The translations under genes and the position numbers were made by a program. Positions 5,335 through 5,702 of a stretch of DNA of 5,702 bases are shown piece after piece. The stretch's first letter is position 1; each line of letters opens with the position of its first letter. Source of the stretch: Bacteroidota bacterium (GTDB taxonomy: Bacteria > Bacteroidota > Bacteroidia > Chitinophagales > Chitinophagaceae); the NCBI GenBank assembly GCA_023411775.1, contig JAEYOL010000292.1, positions 1 through 5,702 of the forward strand, written 5' to 3'. The notes below the pieces were generated by a model that was not told the origin of the DNA, did not search any database, and saw only the letters and a program-made list of their open reading frames with translations.

Positions 5335-5702
5335 ATGAAAACAATTCTACCCTTAACGAAAACAGTCGCCAGCATTTTCCTGGCAACTTTCCTGCTGACC
5401 TCAACATTTTTTGCGAACGCACAGTCGGGCCCCGGCGGCGGTTCCGGCTCAGGCTCATCTGTTCCTGAACTGATATTTAAAGATCCTATACTGGAATCCG
5501 GCACTTCGGGTGCAAATGGAGCAACCTACCGTTTCAAAAAGGTTACAAACGACGTGGACGTGATCATGAAAATCGAAGGCCGCTCTTCTTCTTCGGTGAA
5601 GATCACGAATATTGACATGGACAACTCCGGTTATGACAACGCGTTTCAGCCCAGGATCAGTTATAACAACGGAAGTTCGCCCGCCAACAGGAACTGGTGG
5701 AT
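5335..5702 (+). CDS. Secreted or surface protein, N-terminal part (runs off window end)
   Basis: Open frame from ATG 5335 to the window end, 122 complete codons without a stop. Residues 1-29 form a clear Sec signal peptide: MKT with K9, a hydrophobic stretch of about 11-26, and a likely cleavage at ANA-QS. A Gly/Ser linker (31-42, SGPGGGSGSGSS) follows. Residues 43-122 are Asn/Ser/Asp-rich with alternating polar and hydrophobic residues, consistent with beta-strands (YRFKKVTNDVDVIMKIEG, SVKITNIDMDNSGYDNAFQP). The style resembles N-terminal beta domains of large Bacteroidota surface proteins, some of which end in type IX secretion sorting domains; the C-terminus is not visible, so this is only a suggestion. 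There is no Shine-Dalgarno. A GTG directly before the ATG is in frame, but ATG is preferred. Separated from atpA by a terminator and its own candidate promoter, so it is unrelated to the ATP synthase operon. Confidence 0.8.
   Translation, partial: MKTILPLTKTVASIFLATFLLTSTFFANAQSGPGGGSGSGSSVPELIFKDPILESGTSGANGATYRFKKVTNDVDVIMKIEGRSSSSVKITNIDMDNSGYDNAFQPRISYNNGSSPANRNWW

Noticed and set aside
5253..5504. 83-codon antisense ORF over the secreted-protein start
   Set aside because: It covers the leader and signal-peptide region of a better supported gene; its Pro/Gly-rich part is the complement of the Gly/Ser linker.

Overview
The window holds most of an F-type ATP synthase operon from a member of the Bacteroidota, probably a Chitinophagaceae-like organism. 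The assignment rests on several signs. AtpB is long and starts with a signal peptide and a His-rich periplasmic domain. The gene order is atpB-E-F-H-A. Shine-Dalgarno sequences are mostly absent. There are TAnnTTTG-like promoter boxes, and intergenic repeats of types I recall from that phylum. The taxon is inferred from these features and was not tested by a search.

Layout: positions 1-437 are non-coding and carry two tandem copies of a roughly 206-bp element, about 92% identical, each built from two opposed hairpin modules (REP/BIME-like). Positions 438-590 are an AT-richer spacer with a possible promoter and the only clear Shine-Dalgarno in the window. Then follow atpB (a subunit, 591-1685), atpE (c subunit, 1720-1971), atpF (b subunit, 2066-2560), atpH (delta/OSCP, 2649-3212) and atpA (alpha, 3353-4933), all on the + strand. 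A perfect intrinsic terminator closes the operon at 4957-4986. After a 348-bp regulatory gap, a new gene for a secreted, low-complexity-linker protein starts at 5335 and runs off the window end.

How the genes work together: a and the c ring form the proton path. Subunits b and delta form the peripheral stalk that holds the alpha3beta3 head still. Alpha carries the non-catalytic nucleotide sites and the arginine finger. Subunits gamma (atpG), beta (atpD) and epsilon (atpC) are not in the window. The terminator directly after atpA means atpG is not co-transcribed here, although it commonly follows atpA in this phylum.

The coding content is ordinary. The unusual part is between the genes: the c/b gap carries a hairpin, the b/delta gap an octamer-based inverted repeat, and the delta/alpha gap ten heptamer-phased units, while the upstream gap carries the BIME-like duplication. 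I see no new protein system. The best leads are these non-coding repeats and the structured control region before the secreted gene.
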